Assembly: GCF_003589595.1 (NCBI RefSeq)
Contig: NW_020653713.1
Location: 393,971 to 457,970 of the forward strand
Source: Hyposmocoma kahamanoa
Taxonomy: Eukaryota; Arthropoda; Insecta; Lepidoptera; Cosmopterigidae
DNA: 64,000 bases
Reading direction: 5' to 3'
Shown here: positions 12,301-23,807 of the stretch, piece after piece
Position numbering within the stretch: the first letter of the stretch is position 1
How the letters are laid out: every line of letters begins with the position of its first letter
Program-made: the position numbers and the translations under genes
The notes under the pieces: model-generated
Told to the model about the DNA's origin: nothing
Database searches by the model: none
Seen by the model: the letters and a program-made list of their open reading frames with translations, nothing else

Positions 12301-15300
12301 TTAATCGAGACATGTGCGTCGAGGGTCTACCTCTTCCCACGTTTAAATCTGTAACATCCGTCCTTTCTACTTGACCACATAATCTTTCACTACACGACGC
12401 TCTCTTATTACTTTTTCGTGGTGGCGCGGCTGCAGCGGTTCTATAAACGCCTAATTTGAAGACGCATTAACAGAGCACATACTACTCAAAGCTCTTATAC
12501 TAAATAGCATTTACCCTAATTTCATACGTCATCTATCACACCGAATACTCGCCGAATACCGTACATCAAGGTTGGTACCCGCACTTTCTTGACACGTTTT
12601 GGCTAGCCATAAAGGCATACAGAGCTCCATTTACCTGTTTTCGACTATTACTTTCCGTTCAATATCATCACACTAACCATCTCTTATTAATATAGCCGCG
12701 ATCGTGGTGCTGGTGAGCTGCTTGTGTATCTCACGCACCAATGAGCAGCTGCCATCGAGTGCGAGAGGGAAGCAATGGTCGCGAGCTGAGACATCGCTAA
12801 GGTTCTTAATCGGCTCTGGCACAAGGCACTTCTATCGAAGCTACCATCTTACGGGCTTCCAAAAGGGATGTGCACTTGGATCGCTAGCTTTCCGTCTGAG
12901 CGGAGCTTAAAAGTCGCTGTGGACGGATTGTGCTCGGACACCATGCTCATTAACGCCGACGTTCCGCAAGGATCTGTGCTATCGCCAACCTTGTTGATCC
13001 TGCATATCAATGATATGTTATTAACTAGTAACATTCATTGGTATACGGATGACTGTACCAGTGATGCCTCTTATATAGGTCGCACAAACATATACCAGCA
13101 AGTGAAACAAAATAGATTACAACTTGTGTCCAAAATCGAGACTGCTTTGGAGCAGGTCTCAGAATGGGGCCGACAGAATCTTGTCAAATTTAACTCCGCA
13201 AAGACACGCGTTCACCGCTAAAAAAATACCCATTTGTAATAGCCCCTAAGTTCCAGAACACTTTTACCCTTTTCTCCTTACCATTTCTAAGAGTATTGGG
13301 ATACTGAGACTCGACATCACGAACGAAGTCCAGTTCCGGGGTCATTCGGACAGCAAAGCCAAACTAACTTCCAAAAAGCTCGGAGTGCTCAATAGAGCGA
13401 AGCAGTATTTCTCACCAGGTCACCGACTTTTGTTGTATAAAACACAAGTACGGCCCCATATGGAAAATTGCTCGCATCTCTTGGCAGGAGCTCCCAAATA
13501 TCAGACTGACCCACTTGACTCCATCCAACGTAGGGCTGTTCGTATTGTCGATGGTCACAAACTCGCAGACGGTATGAAGCCCCTTAATCTATAGAGAGAT
13601 GGCTCTCTGTGCGTGTTTTGCTGTCTTTACAATGGGGAGTGCTCTAAGGAACTTTTCGAACTAGTGCCACCGTCTCGTTTCCATAATCACACCTCTCGCC
13701 AAAGGAGTAGAGCCCATACCCACATCTTAGATGCCTGGCATCTCGTTCGTTTCTTCCTCGAACCTGCAAAGTGTGGAATGATCTTCTTCCTGATGTATTT
13801 TCTTTGCGCTATGACATAGGGTTCTTCAAAAAGCGTGTTTACAGGGCTCTCAAAGGCTGGCAATCTCATCTCATCTGATGTTGCAAATGTCCTTGGGCGA
13901 CAATGACCACTTCCCATCAAGTGGATCGTCTGCTAGTTTGCCTTCTTCTTTACATAAAAAACAATATATATACTACCCAGCCAACTACACAAATTCTTTC
14001 ACCTTTTGTACCCTCTCGCTACCAATCTTGTCCCCATTTTTCCACTTTTATCCCTTTCAATTACCATCACCTTCGTCATACTCACATCAAATCAAATCAT
14101 CAAATCATTTATTTCTATGTGATACACAGGTTATAAAGTTGTTACAAGAATGAATTTTGAATCACTGTGATCCGCTTTATAGCATACAAAGTTTTCTTAG
14201 TTTTAGTAATTCTCGTGCAATAATTTGTCACATTCGCCTTCATTCCTTTTCTTTCAGATTGAAATAAACAAATTAAGCTTCAGTTTTCGCAATAAATATC
14301 TTGAAAGGTGCGCCATTAGCCAAATTCTTATTTTGACAGTAAAAGGATTATTCTCATCGCCAAATCCTCAGTTTCAGAATCTATATCATTTTCCGGTCTG
14401 TCCATATCATCGACAAAATTTAAAGTATTTACATTTTTCAAACAAGTTGATGTGTTAAGCGTACTTAAACTAAATTCTTTCTAACCACATTGAAAACATA
14501 TGTTGTAATTCGCATTTATGGTTTAACCAGACATAACACATTTTTGCGAAATTCACCTATGAGACGAATCAGATTTTATGAAAACAATTTTTTGATTTAA
14601 CAATTACTACGATTTATTTTTTAATATTACTGAAAAGAATATTAAACTTTACATTACAAGGTATAAGACTGCATTCGTAACTCATTTTACGATTGTCTGT
14701 GGGTTAACACATTTATGCAGAACACTGCCCATCGAAGTCAAGTCAAGTCGTATTGGAACATTGAAGATTATGACAATTGTACGGATAACGGCACATCAGA
14801 CTACACATTTTTGTTCGAAAATCGCCTCCAGTGCAACTGAACCAGATACACGTCCATGTGTAGCTTGATGTGCTGGCGTGTGAACCTAAGTTTTAAAATA
14901 TATGCTCTGGGATCTTATTATAAAAACGTATATAAGTAATTCCCCATAAAAGAATCGTTTACCTTAGTTACACGAAATCGTGGTACCATTACCATTAGTT
15001 TGGACTTAGTTCTAAGGTTAGTATTATGAATATCTCCTTTCCTTATTAAATTATGTATACTTTTATGGCTTACAAAATATTTGAGTAAATTTATTATAAT
15101 TACTGTAAGACCACAATCGTGATACCAATCTCCTTAAACTTTTCTCTGAGAGAAACCCGAGAACCTAAAGGGTTACACAGAACGACTCGCTCGTATTTGC
15201 GAACCAAATATGGTCTGTATATCTACCAATCTGCTAATAATGACAAGTGTACAAAATATAATACAAAAAGAGAATGATAATAAAATATTAAGTAGGAGAT

Positions 15301-16917
15301 TCCGTGCTAGAGGTACTATGATCTTCTAACTCAACATTCTATTCCCATTTGGGATCTTCGACTCGGCGCGTGGCTTACGTGCACTTGAAACTAACCACTA
15401 ATACGATTAATTTGTCTTTTCGTAATATGAACTATGTGAACTAATTTATAAACATGATCCTGTTGATGTTTTTTTTGGGATAAAAGGTAAACATCGCTTG
15501 ATATTCAGTTAGAACAATTATTGGCACCACGGAAATCTCATATCGAAATCGGTCTAAGCAACATGGGTGGATAGCATTCAAAGTGGTAAACTATTAAGAA
15601 GTCAGCACTGTTTCCATGTCGGTGACGTATCCGTCTTCGTGGCTGGTGAAGCTGAAGCCTGTGCCGACCGGATTGTCGATGAACAGCAGCGAGTGGTTGC
15701 GGAGCCACGTGTACGGGTTGCCTGGGAAATATTGTTGTTTTGTAGTCTCGTGTATTTGTATTAGTAATATTTTGTTCTTAATTAGAGAATATCTGTGTGT
15801 AGCAGTGGAACGTACATATTTGGGTTGATATTTTTACGCCATCGTTCAAAGAACAGAGTGCCAATATTGTTTTCTTTATCTTTTTAAAGCGTTATCAAAG
15901 CAAGCAAGCAGCAAATAATATATAGAAGTAGGTAAGTAAACAAGGGAAGGTCAACAGACTACTTACGTCTCAAACGTCCTTGTGAGTCAGCAAAAAACGG
16001 TCCTATCTCGTCGAACAATCCTGTCATACTCGACGCTCCAGGCCCTCCTTGCAACCAAATAAGCCACGGCGTTTCGTTCACCGGCTTCATCTCCACGGGG
16101 AAATACCAGAAGAAAATATTCGAGTTGTACGTTTCATTCACGGTTATAAACCCTGAATAGCTTTCCATTCCCATGAAAATTTCTGGATTGACTCTACTAG
16201 CATTACGCGCGTCTAATGTGCGATTTTCTTTCAAATACGGAGTCAGTATTAACGCCGTGCCGTTATCTGCTTTCGCTTCAGGTACACAAGGTTCGCTCTC
16301 TTTAGAATCTATTGTATTGTCTGTTATTTCTGAACCGTTTCCGCATTGTACTAAATCGATCGTGGTCATAATAACATTCAAGAAGTCCGTTTGGTTTGCA
16401 GGCACCTCCGTGGTACGGACAGGTAAATCTATATGAATTTGTTCGTCAGAATTCGATTTTACATCGCTAATAGCATTGGTCACAACGTCTGTCACATTAT
16501 CGCTCGCGATTCTTCCATTGGCACTGAGACACGTCAAATAAACATTCAATTAATTTCATTATTTCTATACATGAAAATTGTTATAATATGAAAAACAAAT
16601 ACCTTGGAACATGAAAGGCTTTACAGGAAATGAAAGGCGATCTAAATAAATGTTCGACGGGAAAATGTTTATTTGCCAAGTCAAGTTCAAAAGTATCACC
16701 AACGAGGTAAGAAACACTCCATGGAGTTTCAAAACCATAGTGATGAACATATAGTGATGGCTAGAAGAGAATGATGTAATAGATAGAAACTTTAAAATTA
16801 ATAAGTGAATAGTCTTTTGTTGAAATGAGAGTCTAGTTAGGCAATAAAATAATTTACAAAGACATACCTGACTACCATTAGTAGCAGGAGAGGTAGTAGA
16901 ATTATCACAGCTTTCAT
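9378..16917 (-). CDS. Serine carboxypeptidase (vitellogenic carboxypeptidase-like), secreted copy with long N-terminal insertion
   Basis: Eight exons give 549 aa: 16868-16917, 15967-16523, 15609-15721, 11039-11209, 10553-10720, 9846-10105, 9639-9767 and 9378-9579. Exon phases match the neighbouring carboxypeptidase, and exons 3, 5, 6 and 7 have the same lengths (113, 168, 260 and 129 bases). The start at 16917 was chosen because MKAVIILLPLLLLMVV is a good signal peptide and ends in the phase 2 that exon 2 needs. Catalytic residues: GESYAGK (Ser270), GQLD (Asp444) and GAGH (His501), with WLQGGPGAS as the oxyanion loop. Exon 2 is 231 bases longer than in the paralog and encodes an Asn/Ser/Thr/acidic linker with several N-glycosylation sequons. 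The protein ends soon after the His loop and has no membrane anchor. The last exons are extremely GC-rich, with introns of only 59 and 78 bases. The exon 3 donor (GTGCTG) is weak. Intron 3 is 4.4 kb long and holds a retrotransposon remnant. Confidence 0.88.
10800..10915 (+). repeat. Terminal fragment of Penelope-like element with hammerhead-like core
   Basis: The block around CTGTAAAGGGCCCGAAACGT, then ACGCGGTTTAAATCCGG and TAGTTTCCTTTTCC, matches the 3' end of the GIY-YIG element at 45725-46622. Further copies lie at 38690-38785 and 40565-40680. It lies in intron 4 of the secreted carboxypeptidase. Confidence 0.65.
11305..11605 (+). repeat. 300-bp interspersed repeat, copy 1
   Basis: This is a member of a family of eight copies in the window. 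Shared blocks include GATGAACAAGTCG, GGTAAGTGACAC, AAGTCCCATGTGCCTGTAA, CCCTTCAAAACC, GCTTGGCGGCAAAAATAGG and ACAAGGAGC near the end. There is no coding capacity, so it is a non-autonomous element. Copies occur in both orientations and in introns as well as between genes. Confidence 0.75.
12690..13900 (+). mobile_element. Decayed jockey-like non-LTR retrotransposon (RT palm to C-terminus)
   Basis: Successive plus-strand frames (12868-13221, 13385-13594 and 13613-13819) carry VPQGSVLSPTLLILHINDM, then WYTDDC where the catalytic YADD box is expected, then LLYKTQVRPHMENCSHLLAG and IQRRAVRIVDG, and YNGECSKELFELVPPS. Several stops and frameshifts separate them. The order matches the 2250-3060 remnant and shows that this is the same family. 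It lies antisense within the 4.4 kb intron 3 of the secreted carboxypeptidase. Confidence 0.82.
14080..15608. other. Remainder of carboxypeptidase intron 3
   Basis: This is AT-rich sequence without recognised coding potential. Near 14085-14125 a repeated CAAATCAAATCAT run looks like the tandem tail of an antisense retroelement. Confidence 0.4.
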
Positions 16918-18767
16918 TTTCACTGGCACTAATTTTGTACATACGTTAGGTAAATAAATAAGTGATTTTTGTAATCGATAATCACAATTATTCATTCACT
17001 TCGAAGTAGTACGCGACGAATGCGAATCATCCAGAACATGTGAGCACGTTTATCGATTGAACCCTTTGAACTTAGTTAAATAAAACACGACACGTTCCAT
17101 TGAGATTACTTATAATAAGGGACCTTGGGAATAGTTAGCAGAACATCTTTTCGTTATAAACGAGTATTCTTATTCAATTATTACAACAGTTAACAAAAAA
17201 TCCCGCTATTATACTTGTAATAAATTTAAAAGTTTTATTAGATGCTAAAACTGGCTGTCATCGAGTACTTAATAACAAAAAAATATTGCATGGTTCTTAG
17301 ATTAAGCGTTTAAAGAACAGTGTTGTGTGAAGACGTCGTGGACTGATGACTCCATGTTCAAGCGTAGCATCCAGAGCACAGCAGAGGCTATGAATGAACA
17401 CTATTTCACGATACCCAAATTTGCTTTACATCGGTACAGTGTCCGGTGGCAGTGAAACCGGCGCAAACGCTTGCACGAAGTCGTTTACATTACCCCAATT
17501 AGCCGCGCGTATGGTAACTACTAGAATAAAAAATACGTACGTGTCATGCAAAAAAGTATGGTGATCACATATGTTGGCACTACAGATAAACTTAAAAAAC
17601 CCGTGGTGCTGACACGGGAGATGCGGCAAACCGGCGGGAGACCAGTAGCATAAAAAATTAGCAACCGATTGATTCCGTGGCGCGTCAGCGCTGTACTAGC
17701 ATAAAAAATAATTGTACGATCCCAATGTTGTACAAGCATTAGCTAGCCCCGGGACTGGGACTAGTCACTGTATTGATGTAAATGAACTAAGGAGCCACGA
17801 TTACAGGTTATGTCTTTCATTAGTACGTCAAGTTCATCAACAGCTAGTTTCTTTACGAAATTTTGGACCACTAACTACAATTCTAGGTACTATAGACCGG
17901 GGTCCGGTTCCCCGCTGGGGAGGATTATTTTTACAGCTAACGTTTCATTTTAGTTGAATAGAGTATAGCATGCAATGATGGTAATTATATACTGTATCCA
18001 AATGTGTCAAATGTCAATCCCAAAAAAGTCCCAAATCAAATCGTTTTCTCAAAGATTTTCCTTCGTGTTTATACATCAAAACTGTCATATTACACTGTAT
18101 AGTATGAACCGTATGCACCTGTTTTGCGATTGGATGTGGGAACAATGGTGGAATTATTTTAGTTTTATATATTTCCGGTTGCTGAGCAATATGACAAATT
18201 GTCGCAATGAAGACAATGTCCGCGACAATTTTTATAACGTTACAGCACATAATGATAATACTTGTATTTAAACGTCACGTACATTGTATTGAAAACAGTC
18301 AGAATAAAAACTGCCCAACTTCCATGGTATGATATATACATATATACAAAGCATTTGTAAAAGATTCCTCACCTAATTTTTTACAAAATACCAAGATATA
18401 AATCAGATGATAACTTAGTTATATCAGATGTAGACAAGAATCAACGTTCTTCGAATCATCATTTCCGGTTATGTACTCGATGACAAGAATAGACACGTAC
18501 TGTCTAGGTATTTTACAGAAAGGCTTACTTTGAACACTTTCGGTAACGTACATAATCTTGTAGCTATTATACAAATCGTTTTGCAATTGTAATGACGCTG
18601 CATTCGAAAAATAAAAACGAGGAGATACAAAACCGACCCACTTTCTATATTACGTTGCTTACATTGTACTCGTAAAACCCACATAATGCTGATTAAAAAA
18701 AATTGACTAGGTTATTCAGTAAGCTAAATAAGTGTACTTATCTGTTAAATTAAAATCAAGAAAATGT
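16918..18767. other. Intergenic between carboxypeptidase and Myb/SANT-like gene
   Basis: No gene recognised. A block at about 17996-18075 (TCCAAATGTGTCAAATGTCA onward) is repeated at about 19475-19550 in the same orientation, so it is an interspersed repeat. Part of 18300-18767 is likely the 3' UTR of the Myb/SANT-like gene, but no clear poly(A) signal was found. Confidence 0.4.
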
Positions 18768-21700
18768 TTATGACACGTTGACCCTGTTATTGAACAAGAC
18801 GTCTCTGATGTGCGTCATGACGTCGGCTATTCGAGTTAACTCTGAAGCGATGGTGTGCATCGTCTCTGTCATTCTTTTGGAGTTCTCCACCTTCTCTTTT
18901 TCGAGTCGGATCAGCTCAGCGACCTCTTCGTCCTGGTCTGAAAGCAAAAGATTGCAATGAGGAGTCGAATACGCCGAGATCGTAAATGCATGCTTGTTAA
19001 CCCCCACCAGAATCAGCAGCCTCGCCGGCGCTGGCCCGCAGCCGCTGGGCCCGTCCCGGAGCAGCGCCGGGCGCGCTGCCCGCCGGCTGCGGCGCCTCGG
19101 GCTCGCGTCGGCGCTTGCGGCCCCTCGGCGGCGGCTTTGCCTCCGCTGCCGAACGAGCGCAAGTGAACATGGTTGTTCGGGTACTTGAGGCCGCGGTGCA
19201 GTCTTTTCAACAAGGGTCATAATGGGTTTTACAATAAACTTGAACATTTTGCATTTGAAAAAAAATGACAGTTTACAATTACAAATTTTATAGTTTACTA
19301 ATTTTAGCCCTGAGTATTGATAGAAGGTTCTAAGTGATAATTGTCTTGACAAACGTGGCTGGATAGTTATCTTGATATTTATAAAATTAATTGGAACATT
19401 AAAATGCTGCCGCTGCAAACTTCCTTTATTTATTTTTTTCCACCTCGAAGGCGCAAACACATGGTGTGTATTATATCCAAATGTGTCAAATGTCAATCCT
19501 AAAAAAGTCACAAATCAAATCGTTTTCTCAAATAATTTCCTTCGTGTTTATTTTATTTTTTTCCATCCTCTAAGGTGTACGTACATACATCAAAACTGTC
19601 CCTGACCCAAGCTAATAATTTCGAGGCCGTTTCCTCATGCTCCTACTGAGTGGTCATTTACTCAATGTATGTCATTTATAAATAAAACTCAAAGAGATAA
19701 AGGTATACATCTGCGGAAGGTTATCGTATCAATATCCTATAATTATCATGATAATTAACAAATAATTAACAAATAAAATAAACACCTTGATAATTTCGAG
19801 ACCTGGCTTGAAGCACTGCAGTCTTCCATGAGAATGTGCTTAAAAAACACGAGAGTCTATGGAAAGATTGAAGCGAAGCAAAGTCCGTATTGTCTGCCTA
19901 CCCCATCGATGATAGAAAATATAAGTATAGTATCAAATAGATTTTTGTTTTTCAATGTAAAATATTAATTTTATTAAAAATGAACGTGTTTTTTCTGGTC
20001 CAAATTAGGAAATTTCTTTGATGCAAACAAACCACCGATTTGGATGGTTTCGTCGGGCCACAGGCCCTACAGGCCTCACGGTTACGGCTGACTGAAATGA
20101 AAAAGTCATCCCACAAAGATTAATACATTATCAAAATGATCAAAACACATACTTTTACAGGAAAAATAAAAAACCTAAAACTTTAATAATTCCGCACCTG
20201 ATTGATTTATTTCGAAAAATGTATGTCGAAAACGATGGAAATAAATAAAAATGTAATACGAAGTTTTAACCAAGAAGATTTTCAAGAAAATGTGAGAAAA
20301 CCACATTATTTTTTTATTCTTATAAAATTTATTTAAATTTTGCACAAAAGTTTCAAAGAACTTTGCGCTATTTTTTGTGTAAAAACGATAAGAGACAGTG
20401 GAGCTCCTTGCGAAAGAGTTCGTCCAGGCAAGTACTGCCACCTTACCTTCTTCTGCCGCCAAGCAGTAATGTGAGAATTACTGCGTTGAGGTTTAGAACG
20501 GTAAGGGTGCTGGTGAAATTACAGGCACATGGGACTTGTTGACTTATGTCTCAGTGCCCCTCAGATCACCACCACCAGGCGCACGACTTGTTCGTCCCGT
20601 TATTTGGCATTATAAAAAAGACCGACAAACGTATCACACTAAAAATTTACAATCTTGTAAATTTTAAAAGCGTAAAGGCTGTTACAGAAAATAATACTTT
20701 TACGTGCTTATTAAGACAATACCCAAACGTGAGATAAAATAAATACAAGAATAAACGTGCAAGGTACTTTTACAAAAACGCTCCATACGATTGTTAATTA
20801 AACCTAAAGAGGCTTACGCGTAACATAGGTGTGTTATTATATTAATGTTTTTCATTTCAAAAAAATTTAAGTTACAACAAAATAGATTACTTACCTTTTT
20901 GGTGTAAAAAAAATTTAGGAAGAGTAAGTAATAGAACAACATTATAGCCTGATAAAAAAATGGGCAAAAATATTGCTCGTTTATTCTAGGGGGACGTAGT
21001 TATACGAGTACGAAAAGGCAAATAATATATGGAAACGACGGCAGGGAACATACCGTAATACAGATTCACTGACGAACCACTTTCGTTGTTTTCATTCGCA
21101 TCTGTTTCTTCTCCAATATCCTGAAATATCAACAATCTCATTAATGTGATTCTATCGAAAGTCAAATATAGTATGCAGCACGATTTCATTTCCTAGGAGT
21201 TTTTGTTTATGGAAAGTGCTGGACTAAATTGTTTCATCGAATCTCTAATACATCGACCTGACACTTACTTCCTCAGCAAGAGGATCCGACTTGATGACCA
21301 CCGAATCCACTGCCCCGTCTCCAATTAAACCCAAGATGCAGTCCTCCATCGGCGAGAGAGGTACGATGTTCTCAGGGGGCGGCAAGTGGTTGTCTTTGGC
21401 AGCTTTTAGCTCCAACGCCTTTCTTCGGACCCGGTATTTCCAGTCGCACCAGTACTGTGGACATTTTATTCAAAAGACTGAAAATAAATTAATAAAAAAC
21501 TGCATGTTATTTTACTGCACGCTGCTTTATAAAATAAATTATTATACTTTCAAACACACTATATTTGAAACGCAAAAGGATTAGACTTTCCCTTCTTATT
21601 GTGAAGAAACACCCGACAATCAAACAAAGTTCGGGGATTGCTCGATTATAAGAAGAAAAAATGAAATAAAAACTTTTACTCTTCCATAGCACTGGCCCTG

Positions 21701-23807
21701 GACAAAGTAGTTTTTTTACTTTTGAATCCATAAATGTTTAATTACATTATTTAAACTATAAAAACTGTCGATAAAGATAGATTTTTGTGCGCGCTTCTCC
21801 GCCTGTGTTTTATAACACGTCGACGTTCCATAGCGCCTTTTTTCTTAACTTTGGCCTTAGCGACAACTTTCAATCTTCAACAGTTGATCTTTTTTATTAT
21901 ACTAAATGAGGGGACGAATAAATCCTGCGCTTGGTGGTAAGTAACACGCCTACCCAAAACAGTTGCAGAGCCACTCGGAGTTTTAATACGATCTGAGGTC
22001 TGCCTGCCGCTGCGCGCCTCACCCGAAGCAAGCAAGCAAGAAAATTGGCAAGTTCCATGTGCCTGTAGTTTCACGTCACCCCTGCCCTTCAAAACCGGAC
22101 CGCTTTACTTGGTGGTAAAAGCAGATACGATGGCACTACTGCCCTAGATGAACTCTTTTACAAGGAGCTCTACTGCTAAAAAGCCCTTATCAGGACCTTT
22201 CGGCTCCAATTTCTTTCACATTTAAGAATTGGCCAGAATTTTGAATTACTTTCTGAACAACTCTTTAGTCTACACACTAAAACTGTAGTTTACATGAAGT
22301 ACATATTTTTCCATATTTAATTTTAAAACAATGCATTGTATAATATTTAAATTGCAAGTTTGCAAAATTGCGAGTTTCAATGCGATACAATGTTCAGCAG
22401 CAGACGAAAATTAATATGCTACATTTGTTTACATATTTCCATACATCGAACGTTATAAAATCATGTTCTTTAATAAAAAAAAGAGAAATTATACAAATAT
22501 TATTTGTGGAAAATATATATACTATATATACGATACAATAACGCAGACACTCATGGCCCCGCAATTGGGAAAGTCTGTATCAAGGGTGCCATCGACATAC
22601 ATAGACAACCAAACTACATCCAAATTCACGAGAGAAATAACCGTAGGCCGTACAAATATATCTCGCCCGGAAATCGAACCCGAAAGCTCTGCATGGCAGA
22701 CCAGCGTGATAACCACAGACCAGAATGATAACCGTTCGGCCTCTGAGGCAGTTTTGGAAATAGACCTTATCATTATCAATGAGAAATTAAAGTCCCGTTA
22801 AAAATCTACTTGAAACACCCTGTAAAGTGTATTTGGCTGTTTGAGCAAATGCTTAACAACTTATACACAGAAGTGCCTATGAATTCTAAACGAAATACCA
22901 AAATGCAAAATATGTTACCTTTGACCAACCTTTCCCATCTTTAAAAGCGCCATCTTTGATAGGATTCAGTTTCTTTGCGCATCGGTTCCACAGATCGAGC
23001 GAGTGGAACTTGCCCCGCCGGCCCCGCACCAACCCCCTCGCCAGGTCAGGATGCTTCTGCAGGAATTCCAGCAGACCACTCATCTGATCGACGCTCACTT
23101 GTTTACGGGTTTTGAAATCTGCAAAAATATGAAAAAATGCGTAGAAACTGTTTGCTAATCGCATGCCACACACACAAATGATTATGTCGATCATTTAGAT
23201 TATGTTAATCGTGTATCGGATCACACAGTTTGTTATTGCCGTACGTCTCAAAGTAATTAAAAGCAAAACATTCTTAGCTATATCTTACCTTTAATTACTA
23301 ACTAGGGTTGAATATTATTTTGTCATAATTTCATTCTACATTAGGATAATCGTGACGTGATGCCGTTGATGTGTTCCGTACACGTAACTCGATCGACATG
23401 CCACGTATTGTATTGTCCTCTTACGTTCTATTATATGTAATTTCAAAAACTTTATAATTTATTATAAATTACAATATGTTTTACAAATAATTAAGAAGAA
23501 TATTAATAATCATCGTCATCTTGCGCTAAAGAGTCAAAGTCAAAGACAAAAAGAATTAAAATAAAAGGGTAGTAACAAACAAAAAACGTATTACTATGAA
23601 TTATGTTTATTTATTTAATAATACGCAATGAATTAATTAACATTCATGTAAAAATTTAACAAGATATGGGCAGATAGCCAAGTAGGCCATTGATAAAATA
23701 ATAAAAACTGAGTATAAAACAACGGAAAAATAATATTATTATATCGTGTGTCTATGTAGACAAACGATGGAACAAATAAAAGTACGGAGTTACGTACCAT
23801 TGTCCAT
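18768..23807 (-). CDS. Myb/SANT-like (zeste-type) DNA-binding domain protein
   Basis: Five exons join in frame to 210 aa: 23798-23807 (MDN plus one base), 22919-23118, 21269-21454, 21054-21120 and 18768-18937. All introns are GT-AG. Residues about 5-95 form a helical DNA-binding domain typical of many insect regulators: LLEFLQKHPDLARG, LWNRCAKKLNPI, then GWSKYWCDWKYRVRRKA with the Trp-rich third helix split by an intron. An acidic, Ser/Asn-rich linker follows. The C-terminal 56 residues (from DQDEEVAELIRLEKEK) are predicted to form a coiled coil, a common dimerisation module in this class. It probably acts in the nucleus as a transcriptional regulator or domesticated transposon protein; the target is unknown. 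A possible extra exon is listed at 19008-19202. I do not recognise a named ortholog. Confidence 0.82.
19008..19202 (-). CDS. Candidate cassette exon of the Myb/SANT-like gene, with AT-hook-like patch
   Basis: A GC-rich island inside intron 4 is open for 195 bases (65 codons) in exactly the phase that fits between exons 4 and 5. It has an AG at its start and a GT at its end, so inclusion keeps the frame and gives 275 aa. It encodes a Pro/Ala/Arg-rich stretch containing KPPPRGRKRRRE, which resembles an AT hook or nuclear localisation signal. The acceptor lacks a strong pyrimidine tract and the donor is GTGGGG. All three frames are open here, as expected for GC-rich DNA. The call is therefore tentative. 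Confidence 0.4.
20385..20625 (-). repeat. 300-bp interspersed repeat, copy 2
   Basis: In the opposite orientation to copy 1 it shows GAGCTCCTTGCGAAAGAGTT, CCGCCAAGCAGTAAT, GAAATTACAGGCACATGGGA and CGCACGACTTGTTCG. It lies in intron 4 of the Myb/SANT-like gene. Confidence 0.75.
21895..22190 (+). repeat. 300-bp interspersed repeat, copy 3
   Basis: It carries TTGGTGGTAAGTAACACGCC, AGTTCCATGTGCCTGTAGTT and TTACAAGGAGCTCTACTGC. It lies in intron 2 of the Myb/SANT-like gene. Confidence 0.75.
22525..22800 (-). repeat. tRNA-derived SINE (family also at 57600)
   Basis: The minus strand begins AGAGGCCGAACGGTTATCAT and has a B box (GGGTTCGATTTCC). A unique body follows with TTTGTACGGCCTACGG, TATTTCTCTCGTGAA and GGTTGTCTATGTATGTC. 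The body matches the plus-strand element at 57600-57870 over most of its length. It lies inside intron 2 of the Myb/SANT-like gene. Confidence 0.65.

Noticed and set aside
16695..16740. Alternative first exon of the secreted carboxypeptidase starting MVLKLHGVFLTSLV
   Set aside because: It looks like a signal peptide, but its GT donors leave a phase that does not match exon 2; 16868-16917 fits phase 2 exactly.
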